Source of the DNA: JANQIO01 sp965601975
GTDB taxonomy: Bacteria > Pseudomonadota > Gammaproteobacteria > Pseudomonadales > Halieaceae
Assembly: GCA_965601975.1 (NCBI GenBank)
Contig: OZ271856.1
Location: 1,488,001 to 1,552,000, forward strand
DNA: 64,000 nt
Reading direction: 5' to 3'
Position numbers and translations under genes: made by a program. The notes under the pieces were generated by a model. It searched no databases, was not told the origin of the DNA, and was given only the letters and a program-made list of their open reading frames with translations. This document shows positions 24,760 through 33,452 of the stretch, in pieces. The stretch's first letter is position 1, and each line of letters begins with the position of its first letter.

Positions 24760-26034
24760 TCAGGTAGTCCGGCCGGCAAAGCGGGGGTCGCGCACCGAGA
24801 ACAGCAGCACTGCGAAGCCCGCCAGCAGGCAGGCAGAGGCGCCGATAAACACAGTGCCATAGCCGTAGGCCGTGGCGATGATGCCGCCGATCAGCGGCGC
24901 GATGCTGCCGGTGCCCTCGCTCAGCATATTGGCGATGGCCAGTCGCAGGGAGGTGTTCTCGCGGTTGCCGAATTCCATGGGCATGGTGAAGCTGCCGAGG
25001 CGGAAGCCTTCCCCGGAGGCGCCGATGCCCGCAAAAATCACCACGATCACCCAGTAGGAGTCGCTGACCAGCAGGCCCAGGGTGGCGGCGATCCACAGGG
25101 CGATAGACAGCAGCAGGCACAGCCGAAAGCCGTAGTTGTCCGCGAGCCAGCCCCAGAACAGGTTGGCGACCGTGGCGGCAATCGTGAATGCCACGGTCAG
25201 GCTGGCCAGGGTTTCCCCTGTAAGGCCAATGGTCTGACCCGCGTAAAGAATGTAGAAGGGCAGCGCCATTCGGCCCAGGTTGGAGATGGACCGCGCCAGC
25301 ACGAAACGGGCGAATTCCGGCTCGGCCCGCAGGAAGGCCGGCACCCCGGCCAGGTGTTCGATGGCGCTGCGCCGCTCCGCCACGGTCGGCGGTTCCGGCT
25401 CCCGCACCAGCGCCAGCACCATCAGGCCGACGGTGGTGAGCACAAAGGCCAGCAGAAATACCCAGCCATAGCCCGCGGCCGTGGGTGGGTCCCCCACCAG
25501 GTAGTTGCCCCCGATCCAGGCCACGACAATGGTGGTGAGGCTGGCGAGGAAATTGCGCAATCCCATCAGCCGCCCCCGGTAGTGCGCGGGAATGACCTTG
25601 GACAGCAGGGTCTGGAACACCACGGTCTGCATACCGGCGAACAGGCCGAAAAGCCCGAGGCTGACAATAGCGGCGTACAGCGCGACCTGGCCGTTGGCCA
25701 GCAGGCCCGCCAGCGCCAGCAGCAGCACGGCCCCACGCATGGCGCCGCCGGTCCAGAAGCCCACCGGCAGCACCCGTTTGCGGTGGCCGATGATGCTGGC
25801 GCTCAGCAGTGGGGTCATTGCCGAGCCGAGCGTTGCCAGTGACAATGCCAGCCCCACGGCAAAGTCAGAGCCGCCTGACAGGAACAGGATAAACGCCGGC
25901 AGGAAGGTGGGTGTGGTGACCAGCCGGAACCCGGTCTGGCCCAGCAGGCCGTGGACCAGGTGCACAGCGAAATTGCGGCGCAGGTTGTCCTGCACTTGCT
26001 GCTGGTAATCTCGCTCTGCGTCAGTGTCGTACAT
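24760..26034 (-). CDS. MFS transporter
   Basis: Inner-membrane major facilitator superfamily protein, 424 aa, with twelve hydrophobic segments. The N-terminal cytoplasmic leader (DTDAERDYQQQVQDNLRRNF) precedes helix 1 (HGLLGQTGFRLVTTPTFLPAFILFLSGG); the loop between helices 2 and 3 carries IIGHRKRVLPVGFW and the central loop RGRLMGLRNFLAS. The substrate is unknown. The start ATG 26034 leads a two-gene unit with the VOC protein. Divergent from the gene at 26129. Confidence 0.88.
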   Translation of the reverse strand: MYDTDAERDYQQQVQDNLRRNFAVHLVHGLLGQTGFRLVTTPTFLPAFILFLSGGSDFAVGLALSLATLGSAMTPLLSASIIGHRKRVLPVGFWTGGAMRGAVLLLALAGLLANGQVALYAAIVSLGLFGLFAGMQTVVFQTLLSKVIPAHYRGRLMGLRNFLASLTTIVVAWIGGNYLVGDPPTAAGYGWVFLLAFVLTTVGLMVLALVREPEPPTVAERRSAIEHLAGVPAFLRAEPEFARFVLARSISNLGRMALPFYILYAGQTIGLTGETLASLTVAFTIAATVANLFWGWLADNYGFRLCLLLSIALWIAATLGLLVSDSYWVIVVIFAGIGASGEGFRLGSFTMPMEFGNRENTSLRLAIANMLSEGTGSIAPLIGGIIATAYGYGTVFIGASACLLAGFAVLLFSVRDPRFAGRTT

Positions 26035-26128
26035 TAGTTGGAGAATTCTAAATCGAGGGCGGATAGTAGAAGATTAAGGCGTTCGCCGATACATCCGCGG
26101 GCGCGAACTACTACTGATTGAGGAACTT

Positions 26129-26572
26129 ATGGACATTGCAATTTCCCCATCGTTTGAGCGTGAGTTTTTCAGGCGCCTCAACTCCGTGGTCGAGCCCGCG
26201 GTCCGCTGCGGCATTGGCTCGCCGCGCCTGCTGCCCGCGGGCCTGATCCTGCTGGAGAGCACCGGTTTCAAGTCCGGGCTCAAGCGTCGGACCCCACTGG
26301 TGGGCTTCAAGCTGGGCTCGCGCATCCTGGTGATGACCGCGCGCGGCGAGCGCTCGTTCTGGGTCAAGAACCTGAACAAGAAGCCGGCCGTGCGCTTCTG
26401 GCGCGGCGGTCGCGAGCAGTCCGCCCGCGCCTTCGTACTGGCGCCGGGCAAGACCTACCGCCGCCCCACATCCCTGCCGGGCTGGCTGACGGAGCTACTC
26501 AGCCGCCTGCAGCCGCTTACGCAACAGGGCTGGGCATTCGCTATCCTGTCTCCCACCAAGACTGAATCCTGA
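26129..26572 (+). CDS. Deazaflavin-dependent-nitroreductase-like small protein
   Basis: A 147-aa protein that resembles the Ddn/nitroreductase-quinone-reductase split-barrel group: LILLESTGFKSGLKRRTPLVGFKLGSRILVMTARGERSFWVKNL carries the basic GLKRRTPL turn and the ILVMTARG strand typical of that fold, followed by KKPAVRFWRGGRE. Many members bind F420, but gammaproteobacteria generally lack F420, so the true cofactor or ligand here is uncertain. Clear GAGGAA ribosome site before ATG 26129. The YceI gene follows 11 bp later, probably in the same operon. Confidence 0.7.
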   Translation: MDIAISPSFEREFFRRLNSVVEPAVRCGIGSPRLLPAGLILLESTGFKSGLKRRTPLVGFKLGSRILVMTARGERSFWVKNLNKKPAVRFWRGGREQSARAFVLAPGKTYRRPTSLPGWLTELLSRLQPLTQQGWAFAILSPTKTES

Positions 26573-26583
26573 CGGAGGTTTCC

Positions 26584-27156
26584 ATGCGCTACTCGCAACT
26601 GCTCATCGCTGCACTGCTCACCCTGTGTGCCGGGTTTGCCCAGGCCGATATGGCGCTGGTGGGGAAGAAGTCGGACATCCGCTTTATCTCGGTGAAGAAT
26701 GCGGCCGTGGCCGAGGTGCACCACTTCAAGTCCCTGAGCGGCGCGATAGCAGGGGACACCGTGACGGTGAAGATTCCGCTGGTGGACGTGGAAACCCTGA
26801 TCCCCATTCGCAATGAGCGTATGCAGAAAATGCTGTTCGAGACCGACCTGTTTCCCACGGCCACGCTGACGGCCAACGTGGACATGAAAGCGGTCAGGAA
26901 GCTGGACGTCGGGGAGTACGAGCAGATGGACGTCACGTTCACCCTGGACCTGCACGGCAGCAGTAAGCAGTACACCGCGCCGGTCACGGTGGCGCGGCTT
27001 GGCGAGGAGATTCACGTCAGCACGGTGCAGCCGCTGGTGGTACAGGCGCGGGATTTTGAGCTGACCGCCGGGGTCGAGCGCCTGCGCGAAGTGGCGGGTC
27101 TCACCAATATCGCCACGGCGGTGCCGGTGACCGCGCAGCTGGTATTCAGCCGCTAG
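26584..27156 (+). CDS. YceI family periplasmic protein
   Basis: A 190-aa protein with a signal peptide (LLIAALLTLCAGFAQA) and a YceI-like lipocalin-type barrel: DIRFISVKNAAVAEVHHFKSLSGAI, VETLIPIRNERMQKMLFETDLFPTATLTA and FTLDLHGSSKQYTAPVTVARL. YceI proteins bind polyisoprenoid/quinone-like lipids in the periplasm and are often stress-linked. GGAGG precedes ATG 26584. The gene ends 4 bp inside the convergent greB stop region. Confidence 0.9.
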   Translation: MRYSQLLIAALLTLCAGFAQADMALVGKKSDIRFISVKNAAVAEVHHFKSLSGAIAGDTVTVKIPLVDVETLIPIRNERMQKMLFETDLFPTATLTANVDMKAVRKLDVGEYEQMDVTFTLDLHGSSKQYTAPVTVARLGEEIHVSTVQPLVVQARDFELTAGVERLREVAGLTNIATAVPVTAQLVFSR

Positions 27157-27659
27157 GCCGTTGCTTCGTACTGAATGCCGGTAATGTAGAAGTGCTGCTC
27201 GCCGGTGGGGCTCCTGACCACCACCTCATCGTCGAGGCGCCGGCCCAATAGTGAGCGGGCCATGGGCGAGTCCATGCTGAGCTTGTTCTGCTTCAGGTCG
27301 AATTCATCCGGCCCGACGATGCGGTAGCGCTGCTCCCCGCCGCCCTCGTCTTCCAGCGTGACCCAGGCGCCGAAGTAGACCTTGTCGCGGTCGTCCGGCG
27401 GACGGTCCACCACCTGCAGCTCGTCCAGCCGCTTGTTGAGGAAGCGCACTCGGCTGTCGATTTCCCGGAGCCGCTTCTTGCCGTAGATATAGTCGCCGTT
27501 TTCTGAGCGGTCGCCATTCTTGGCCGCCTCGTGCACGGCGGCGGTGACCTGCGGCCGCTCCACCTTCCACAGCTGGTGCAGCTCGGCGCGCAGGGCTTCC
27601 TCACCCTCGGGGGTGATATAGCGTGAACCGCGTGGGCGGGGTGGTCGATAGCGTCCCAT
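27153..27659 (-). CDS. greB: Transcription elongation factor GreB
   Basis: A 168-aa Gre factor that rescues backtracked RNA polymerase by stimulating transcript cleavage. The N-terminal coiled coil (residues about 15-85, EALRAELHQLWKVERPQVTAAVHEAAKNGDRSENGDYIYGKKRLREIDSR) carries the acidic tip D-x-S-E-N (GDRSENGDY) and the C-terminal FKBP-like domain ends SPTGEQHFYITGIQYE. KVYFGAWVTLED and the IYGKKRLREID signature distinguish GreB from GreA. The start is ATG 27659 (MGRYRPPRPRGSRYITPEG); the longer upstream frame overlaps the M23 gene. Divergent from that gene, sharing an 8-bp intergenic gap. Confidence 0.96.
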   Translation of the reverse strand: MGRYRPPRPRGSRYITPEGEEALRAELHQLWKVERPQVTAAVHEAAKNGDRSENGDYIYGKKRLREIDSRVRFLNKRLDELQVVDRPPDDRDKVYFGAWVTLEDEGGGEQRYRIVGPDEFDLKQNKLSMDSPMARSLLGRRLDDEVVVRSPTGEQHFYITGIQYEATA

Positions 27660-27666
27660 ATGGTTT

Positions 27667-28503
27667 ATGTTACCTGAAGCGATGTTGACCTCTAAAACCC
27701 CGATTTCCGTTTTCCTGCTCTGCTGCCTGTTAGCCGCCGGCGCGCGGGCGGATGCCTGCATTGAACTGAATGGCAGCGTGCGCCAGGGCGCCCTGCTGTG
27801 GGGCACGGTGAAGCCGGGTAGCCAGGTCACCCTCGACGAGGAGACGTTGACGGTGTCATCCGAAGGCGTGGTGGTACTGGGATTTGGCCGGGACGAGACC
27901 GGCTCGCGCACACTGCGCGTCGAGGGGGTCTGTGAGCGCGAGCTGTCCATCGCGCCCCGGGAATACCGCATCCAACGGGTGGAAGGGGTTCCCCAGCGTA
28001 CTGTCACGCCGGATCCCGAAGACCTCGAGCGCATCCGCCGCGAGGCCGTCATGATCTCGAAGGCGCGGAAGAATACCCGCGCCGCGGCCGATTTTGCCGA
28101 CGGCTTCCGCTGGCCGGTCACCGGCCCCATCAGCGGTGTCTACGGGTCCCAGCGCGTGTACAACGGCACCCCGGGCCGGCCCCACTACGGCGTCGACGTG
28201 GCCGTACCCACGGGCACCCCGATCAGTACCCCGGCCCCCGGCGTGGTCACCCTGGCAGAAGGCGACCTGTTCTATTCCGGTGGCACCATCATCATCGATC
28301 ACGGTAATGAAGTCAGCTCATCCTTCCTCCATCTCAGCGAGGTCACGGTCGAAGTCGGGCAGCAGGTGGTTCCCGGCGACGTTATCGGCAAGGTCGGCAG
28401 CACCGGGCGCGCCACCGGTCCGCACCTGGACTGGCGCATGAACTGGCGCAACCGCCGGGTCGACCCGCAGCTGCTGGTTCCCCCCATGGCGGCCGGCGAG
28501 TAG
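27667..28503 (+). CDS. M23 family peptidase-like protein (LytM domain), exported
   Basis: A 278-aa exported protein: signal peptide (VFLLCCLLAAGARA), a beta-rich N-terminal domain (about residues 30-110, GSVRQGALLWGTVKPGSQV), a basic linker and a C-terminal LytM/M23 domain (about 140-270). The first metal motif is intact (RPHYGVDVAVPTG, H and D), but the usual HxH motif reads GPHLDWRMNW, with Asp in place of the second His. The protein may still bind metal through Asp or may be a regulatory LytM protein for amidases. ATG 27667 and ATG 27682 are both possible starts; the latter gives a shorter, cleaner signal peptide. Confidence 0.88.
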   Translation: MLPEAMLTSKTPISVFLLCCLLAAGARADACIELNGSVRQGALLWGTVKPGSQVTLDEETLTVSSEGVVVLGFGRDETGSRTLRVEGVCERELSIAPREYRIQRVEGVPQRTVTPDPEDLERIRREAVMISKARKNTRAAADFADGFRWPVTGPISGVYGSQRVYNGTPGRPHYGVDVAVPTGTPISTPAPGVVTLAEGDLFYSGGTIIIDHGNEVSSSFLHLSEVTVEVGQQVVPGDVIGKVGSTGRATGPHLDWRMNWRNRRVDPQLLVPPMAAGE

Positions 28504-28563
28504 CCGGTACCCTCAGCCCCCTCTAGTAGCGTATAATTCGCGGCCTTAATTTGAGGTCGGACA

Positions 28564-28758
28564 ATGACGGGAACCATCGACAAGAAGCTGCTCAGCATCC
28601 TGGTCTGCCCGGTGAGCAAGGCGCCGCTGGAGTATGACCGCGACAAGCAGGAGCTGGTGTGCAAGGCCAGCGGCCTGGCCTATCCCATTCGCGACGGCAT
28701 CCCGGTCATGCTCGAGGAAGAGGCCCGCCAGCTGACGGCGGACGAGAAACTGGGCTAA
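28564..28758 (+). CDS. Trm112 family protein
   Basis: A 64-aa zinc-ribbon-like protein of the Trm112/YcaR family: DKKLLSILVCPVSKAPL at the start and LVCKASGLAYPIRDGIPVMLEEEARQL at the end. The family normally carries CPxCK-type metal sites; here only one Cys of each pair is seen (LVCPVSK, LVCKASG), as in many bacterial members. Bacterial homologues are small accessory proteins, some serving methyltransferases. It opens a four-gene run (HIT, alaS, lysC) on the same strand. Confidence 0.9.
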   Translation: MTGTIDKKLLSILVCPVSKAPLEYDRDKQELVCKASGLAYPIRDGIPVMLEEEARQLTADEKLG

Positions 28759-28772
28759 CAGGCAAGGGACCC

Positions 28773-29132
28773 ATGGCAGACACCGTATTTGGAAAAATCG
28801 TCAGCGGGGAAATCCCCACGGATTTCGTCTACGAGGACGAGCACTGTGTGGTCATCAAGGACCTGCACCCGCAGGCGCCCACCCACCTGCTGGTGATTCC
28901 CCGCAAGGCGATTCCCAAACTGTCCGACGCCAGCGAGGAAGACCAGGCCCTGCTCGGCCACCTGATGCTGGTAGTGGGCAAGCTGACCCGGGCGATGGGT
29001 GTCAGCGACGGCTTTCGGGTGGTCGTCAACAATGGCGAGGGCGGCGGCCAGACCGTCTTCCACCTGCACCTTCACATCCTGGCAGGACGCGACTTCGACG
29101 AAGCGACCCTGGCCCGCGGCATAAACGCATAG
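28773..29132 (+). CDS. hinT: HIT family hydrolase (HinT-like)
   Basis: A 119-aa histidine-triad protein that hydrolyses purine nucleoside phosphoramidates such as AMP-lysine. Seen: TVFGKIVSGEIPTDFVYEDEHCVVIKDLHPQAPTHLLVIPRK and the HxHxH triad in QTVFHLHLHILAGRDF. Start ATG 28773; a longer upstream frame overlaps the Trm112 gene. alaS follows 2 bp after the stop, so the genes are probably co-transcribed, a sensible pairing because HinT destroys aminoacyl-adenylates and the neighbour is a tRNA synthetase (inference). Confidence 0.94.
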   Translation: MADTVFGKIVSGEIPTDFVYEDEHCVVIKDLHPQAPTHLLVIPRKAIPKLSDASEEDQALLGHLMLVVGKLTRAMGVSDGFRVVVNNGEGGGQTVFHLHLHILAGRDFDEATLARGINA

Positions 29133-29134
29133 CC

Positions 29135-31732
29135 ATGAATACCAATGAACTTCGCGAGGCTTTCCTCGCCTATTTTGAGCGCCAGCAGCACACGCGGGTG
29201 GAGAGCTCCTCCCTGGTGCCCCACAACGATCCGACCCTGCTGTTCTCCAACGCCGGCATGAACCAGTTCAAGGACGTGTTCCTGGGCGCAGAGCACCGCG
29301 ACTACGTGCGCGCCACGTCCAGCCAGCGCTGCGTGCGCGCCGGCGGCAAGCACAATGACCTGGAAAACGTCGGCTACACCGCGCGCCACCATACGTTCTT
29401 CGAAATGCTGGGCAACTTCAGCTTCGGCGACTACTTCAAGCGCGACGCCATCCGCTTTGCCTGGGACTTCCTCACCAAGGAACTGGGCCTGCCGGAGGAG
29501 CGCCTGTGGGTCACGGTCCACGTCAGTGACGACGAGGCGGCGGATATCTGGTTCGACGAGATCGGTGTCAGCAAGGAGCGCTTCTCGCGCCTGGACGAGG
29601 ACAACTTCTGGCAGATGGGCGATACGGGCCCCTGCGGTCCCTGCAGCGAGATCTTCTATGACCACGGCGAGGACGTACCCGGCGGCCCGCCCGGCAGCGA
29701 GAACGACGACCTCGATCGCTATGTCGAGATCTGGAACCTGGTATTCATGCAGTACAACCAGTCCGCCGACGGCAGCCGCGAGCCGCTGCCCGCGCCTTCG
29801 GTGGATACCGGCATGGGCCTGGAGCGTATTGCCGCGGTCATGCAGGGCGTGCATTCCAACTACGAGATCGACCTGTTCCAGGCGCTGCTGAAAGCTGCCG
29901 CCAAGCTGCTGGGCCAGGAGAGTACCGCCAACAATTCACTGCAGGTGATTGCGGACCATATCCGCTCCTGTTCTTTCCTGATCAGCGACGGTGTGCTGCC
30001 TGGCAACGAGGGCCGGGGCTACGTGCTGCGCCGCATCATTCGCCGGGCGATTCGCCACGGGAACAAGCTCGGCGCCCAGGGACCGTTCTTCCACAAGCTG
30101 GTGGCAACGCTGGTCGAGCAGATGGGCGAGGCCTACCCGGAGCTTGCGGAAAACCAGGCCCGCATCGAGCAGGCCCTGCTGACGGAAGAAGAGCAGTTTG
30201 CCCGCACCCTGGACAACGGCATGGCCATCCTGGAGGAAGCGCTGGCCAATATGTCCGGCACAGAGATTCCGGGTGAGGTGGTATTCCGCCTGTACGATAC
30301 CTACGGTTTCCCGGTAGACCTGACCAACGATATCGCCCGCGAGCGCGGGCTGACCCTGGACACGCCCGGCTACGAGGCCGCCATGGAAACGCAGCGCAAG
30401 CGCTCACAGGATGCGGGCACTTTCGCCGTCGACTACAACGCGGTCCTGAAGCTGGACGGCCACACCGAATTCACCGGCTACGACGGCACCGCCGGCGAGG
30501 GCACGGTGACGGCACTTGCCCGCGAAGGCGACATGGTCGAAGTGCTGAAAGAAGGCGAGCAGGGTGTCATCGTCCTGGACCGCACACCGTTCTATGGCGA
30601 GTCCGGCGGCCAGGTGGGCGACACCGGTTACCTGGACCTGGACGGCGCCCGCTTCGAAGTGCGCGATACCACCAAGAGCGGCGACCATCACCTGCACCAC
30701 GGCGTGATGCTGTCCGGCGATATTTCGGTCGGGGCCACCCTCAAGGCGACCGTGGACGATGGCCTGCGCCAGGCCACGATGCTGAATCACTCCGCCACCC
30801 ACCTGCTGCACGCGGCCCTGCGCCAGGTGCTGGGCGACCACGTGCAGCAGAAAGGCAGCCTGGTGGACTCCCAGCGCCTGCGCTTCGATTTCAGCCACCC
30901 GCAGGCGGTGACCCGGCAGGAACTCAAGGCCATCGAGGATATGGTCAACGACGAGATTCGCGCCAACAGCGAAGTCACTACCCGGCTGATGGGAATGGAG
31001 GCCGCCATGGAGGCGGGCGCCATGGCCCTGTTCGGCGAGAAGTACGGTGAGGAAGTGCGCGTCCTGAATATGGGCGGTGACTTCTCGGTGGAACTCTGCG
31101 GCGGCACCCACGTGGACCGCACCGGCGATATTGGCCTGATGCACATCACTTCCGAATCCGGTATTTCCGCGGGCGTTCGACGCGTCGAGGCCGTGACCGG
31201 CGCCACTGCACTGACGACTTTCGAGGCCGCCGAGGCGCGGCTCGCCGAGATTGGCGAACTGGTGAAAGGTGATACCAGCAATGTCGTGGACAAGGTCAGT
31301 GCCCTGCGAGCCGCCAACCGAGAACTGGAAAAGGAAATTGCCCAGTTGAAGCAGAAGCTGGCGTCCTCCGCCGGTGGCGACCTGGCCAGCCAGGCGGTCG
31401 AGGTGAACGGCGCCCGGGTACTGGCGGCGTCCCTGGACGGCGCCGATCCCAAATCCCTGCGGGATACGGTGGACCAGCTCAAGAACAAGCTCGGCAGCGG
31501 CGTGATACTGCTGGCGGCGGTGGACGGCGACAAGATCGCGCTGACCGCCGGTGTCACCGGCGATCTGACCAGCCAGGTGAAAGCGGGCGACCTGATGAAG
31601 GAATTTGCCGGGCGCCTGGGCGGCAAGGGCGGCGGCCGGCCCGACATGGCCCAGGGCGGCGGCAATGACGTGGCGGCCCTGGCCGATGCCCTCAAGGCCG
31701 TTCCGGAGTGGGTTCAGGGCCGACTCGCGTGA
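29135..31732 (+). CDS. alaS: Alanyl-tRNA synthetase
   Basis: A complete 865-aa class II synthetase (E. coli AlaS 876) that charges tRNA-Ala and edits mischarged serine/glycine. N-terminal catalytic part: MNTNELREAFLAYFERQQHTRVESSSLVPHNDPTLLFSNAGMNQFKDVFLG; editing domain: HSATHLLHAALRQVLGDHVQQKGS and CGGTHVDRTGDI (zinc ligands); C-terminal oligomerisation and DHHA1 domain: ending GGKGGGRPDMAQGGG. Its stop is 4 bp from the GTG of lysC (overlapping TGA). Alarmone or attenuation sites were not seen. Confidence 0.98.
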   Translation: MNTNELREAFLAYFERQQHTRVESSSLVPHNDPTLLFSNAGMNQFKDVFLGAEHRDYVRATSSQRCVRAGGKHNDLENVGYTARHHTFFEMLGNFSFGDYFKRDAIRFAWDFLTKELGLPEERLWVTVHVSDDEAADIWFDEIGVSKERFSRLDEDNFWQMGDTGPCGPCSEIFYDHGEDVPGGPPGSENDDLDRYVEIWNLVFMQYNQSADGSREPLPAPSVDTGMGLERIAAVMQGVHSNYEIDLFQALLKAAAKLLGQESTANNSLQVIADHIRSCSFLISDGVLPGNEGRGYVLRRIIRRAIRHGNKLGAQGPFFHKLVATLVEQMGEAYPELAENQARIEQALLTEEEQFARTLDNGMAILEEALANMSGTEIPGEVVFRLYDTYGFPVDLTNDIARERGLTLDTPGYEAAMETQRKRSQDAGTFAVDYNAVLKLDGHTEFTGYDGTAGEGTVTALAREGDMVEVLKEGEQGVIVLDRTPFYGESGGQVGDTGYLDLDGARFEVRDTTKSGDHHLHHGVMLSGDISVGATLKATVDDGLRQATMLNHSATHLLHAALRQVLGDHVQQKGSLVDSQRLRFDFSHPQAVTRQELKAIEDMVNDEIRANSEVTTRLMGMEAAMEAGAMALFGEKYGEEVRVLNMGGDFSVELCGGTHVDRTGDIGLMHITSESGISAGVRRVEAVTGATALTTFEAAEARLAEIGELVKGDTSNVVDKVSALRAANRELEKEIAQLKQKLASSAGGDLASQAVEVNGARVLAASLDGADPKSLRDTVDQLKNKLGSGVILLAAVDGDKIALTAGVTGDLTSQVKAGDLMKEFAGRLGGKGGGRPDMAQGGGNDVAALADALKAVPEWVQGRLA

Positions 31733-32961
31733 GCCTGATTGTGCAAAAGTTCGGCGGGACCTCCGTAGGGTCCGTCGAAAAGATCGAGCAGGTGGCGGAC
31801 AAGGTGGCGCATTTTCGTCGCGACGGTCACGACATGGTCGTCGTGGTGTCCGCCATGGCGGGCGAGACCAATCGCCTTATAGATCTTGCCCACGCGGTAG
31901 AAGAGATTCCCACGCCCCGTGAGATGGATGTGCTGGTGTCCACGGGCGAGCAGATCACTGCGGCCATGCTGGCCATGGCGCTCAACAAGCGCGGTGTGAA
32001 AGCGAAATCCTATAACGGCAGCCAGGTGCGCATTCTCACCGATGATGCCCATACCAAGGCGCGCATCCGGGACATCGACGATGCCCGTCTGCACGCTGAA
32101 CTGGACAATGGCTACGTGCTGGTGGTGGCCGGTTTCCAGGGCGTGGATGAGGACGGCAACATCACTACCCTCGGCCGCGGCGGCTCCGATACCACTGCGG
32201 TGGCCCTGGCGGCGGCCCTGAAGGCCGAGGAGTGCCAGATCTATACCGATGTCGACGGCGTCTATACCACCGACCCGCGCATGGTGGACGGCGCGCGCCG
32301 GCTGGATACGGTGACCTTCGAGGAGATGCTGGAAATGGCCAGCATGGGCTCCAAGGTGCTGCAGATTCGCGCGGTGGAGTTTGCCGGCAAGTACAACGTT
32401 CCCCTGCGGGTGCTGCACAGTTTCGAAGACGGCCCCGGCACCCTGATCCGACTGGAGGAAGAGAGCGACATGGAAAACCCAACCATTGCGGGTATCGCCT
32501 TTACCCGTGACGAGGCCAAGATCACCGTGCTGGGTGTGCCCGACACCCCGGGTGTGGCCTATCGCATTCTGGGCCCGGTGGGAGAGGCCAATATCGAAGT
32601 GGACGTCATCGTGCAGAACGTGGCCGAAGACGGCACCACCGACTTCACCTTCACGGTGCACCGCAACGAGACGGCGCGGGCCGACAAGATCATTCGCGAG
32701 GTGGCGTCAGAGATGGGCGCCCGCCACGTCAGCACCGACGACAAGATCGCCAAGGTCTCGCTGGTGGGTGTGGGCATGCGGTCTCATGCCGGCGTCGCCA
32801 GCCAGATGTTCAAGACCCTGGCCGAGGTGGGCATCAATATCCAGATGATCAGCACCTCTGAGATAAAGATTTCAGTGATTATTGACGAGAAGTTCATTGA
32901 GCTGGCGGTCCGGGCGCTGCATTCGGCGTTCGGTCTGGACCAGGAGGCGCTGCCCGCTTGA
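31729..32961 (+). CDS. lysC: Aspartate kinase (lysine/threonine/methionine pathway)
   Basis: A 410-aa aspartate kinase (class II, single alpha/beta-type). N-terminal kinase motif LIVQKFGGTSVGSVEKI; STGEQITAAMLAMAL; the aspartate site GRGGSDTTAVALAAAL; YTDVDGVYTTDPRMV. The C-terminal part has two ACT domains (from about residue 260, ITVLGVPDTPGVAYRILG and KVSLVGVGMRSHAGVASQMF with the allosteric-lysine loop ISTSEIKISVIIDEK). The start GTG 31729 overlaps the alaS stop and encodes MSLIVQKFGG, matching family N-termini. csrA lies 157 bp downstream, as is usual in gammaproteobacteria. Confidence 0.96.
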   Translation: MSLIVQKFGGTSVGSVEKIEQVADKVAHFRRDGHDMVVVVSAMAGETNRLIDLAHAVEEIPTPREMDVLVSTGEQITAAMLAMALNKRGVKAKSYNGSQVRILTDDAHTKARIRDIDDARLHAELDNGYVLVVAGFQGVDEDGNITTLGRGGSDTTAVALAAALKAEECQIYTDVDGVYTTDPRMVDGARRLDTVTFEEMLEMASMGSKVLQIRAVEFAGKYNVPLRVLHSFEDGPGTLIRLEEESDMENPTIAGIAFTRDEAKITVLGVPDTPGVAYRILGPVGEANIEVDVIVQNVAEDGTTDFTFTVHRNETARADKIIREVASEMGARHVSTDDKIAKVSLVGVGMRSHAGVASQMFKTLAEVGINIQMISTSEIKISVIIDEKFIELAVRALHSAFGLDQEALPA

Positions 32962-33118
32962 TAGTCATCGCTCACTGGTATTTCTTTCAAAGTCAGCGAT
33001 AATTGAACGAACACCGACTGATCAGTGTCTGTATGCAAGCGCGGATGCTGTCGAAGGTGACCAGAAGGATGGTCGCCGGGGAGATCGGTGAGTATAAAAG
33101 GGAAGGGAGTACGTAACT

Positions 33119-33310
33119 ATGCTGATTCTCACTAGAAGAGTCGGTGAAACGCTCATGATCGGTGATAATGTCACTGTGACTGTGCTGGGTGTGAAGGGGA
33201 ACCAGGTCCGCCTGGGTGTCAATGCCCCCAAAGACGTGGCAGTTCACCGCGAAGAGATTTACAACCGCATTCAACACGAGGACGAAACACCCTCAGACCC
33301 GGCGGAATAG
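33119..33310 (+). CDS. csrA: Carbon storage regulator CsrA
   Basis: A 63-aa RNA-binding dimer that represses translation of glycogen, biofilm and motility mRNAs and is titrated by small RNAs. The sequence MLILTRRVGETLMIG, VTVTVLGVKGNQVRLGV and DVAVHREEIYNRI are fully typical, including the R44-type residue region (VRLGVNAPKDVAVHREE). The 157-bp region after lysC is A/T-richer, with GGGAAGGGAG as the ribosome site 8-10 nt before ATG. The order alaS-lysC-csrA-tRNA-Ser is conserved in gammaproteobacteria. Confidence 0.98.
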   Translation: MLILTRRVGETLMIGDNVTVTVLGVKGNQVRLGVNAPKDVAVHREEIYNRIQHEDETPSDPAE

Positions 33311-33322
33311 CCCGCCAAGCCT

Positions 33323-33349
33323 TTGATTATGAGGCCGTTGTGGTATGAT
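33323..33349 (+). promoter_or_regulatory. Possible tRNA-Ser promoter
   Basis: TTGATT (33323-33328) and an extended -10 TGGTATGAT (-10 hexamer TATGAT at 33344-33349) lie just before the tRNA-Ser gene. Spacing is 15 nt (16 if the -35 is read one base earlier), slightly short, but the TGn extension compensates. Confidence 0.55.
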
Positions 33350-33361
33350 GCCGCGCTTTCC

Positions 33362-33452
33362 GGAGAAGTGGCCGAGTGGTCGAAGGCGCTCCCCTGCTAA
33401 GGGAGTATACGTTAATAGCGTATCGAGGGTTCGAATCCCTCCTTCTCCGCCA
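33362..33452 (+). tRNA. tRNA-Ser(GCT)
   Basis: 91 nt, class II tRNA with a long variable arm. Acceptor GGAGAAG pairs with CTTCTCC, discriminator G, and CCA is encoded (33450-33452). The anticodon stem CTCCC/GGGAG encloses CTGCTAA, anticodon GCT. The T arm is GAGGGTTCGAATCCCTC. Variable arm TATACGTTAATAGCGTA. Confidence 0.95.

Noticed and set aside
27153..28130. A long frame covering greB and its upstream region
   Set aside because: The first part is the antisense of the M23 gene; GreB begins at 27659.
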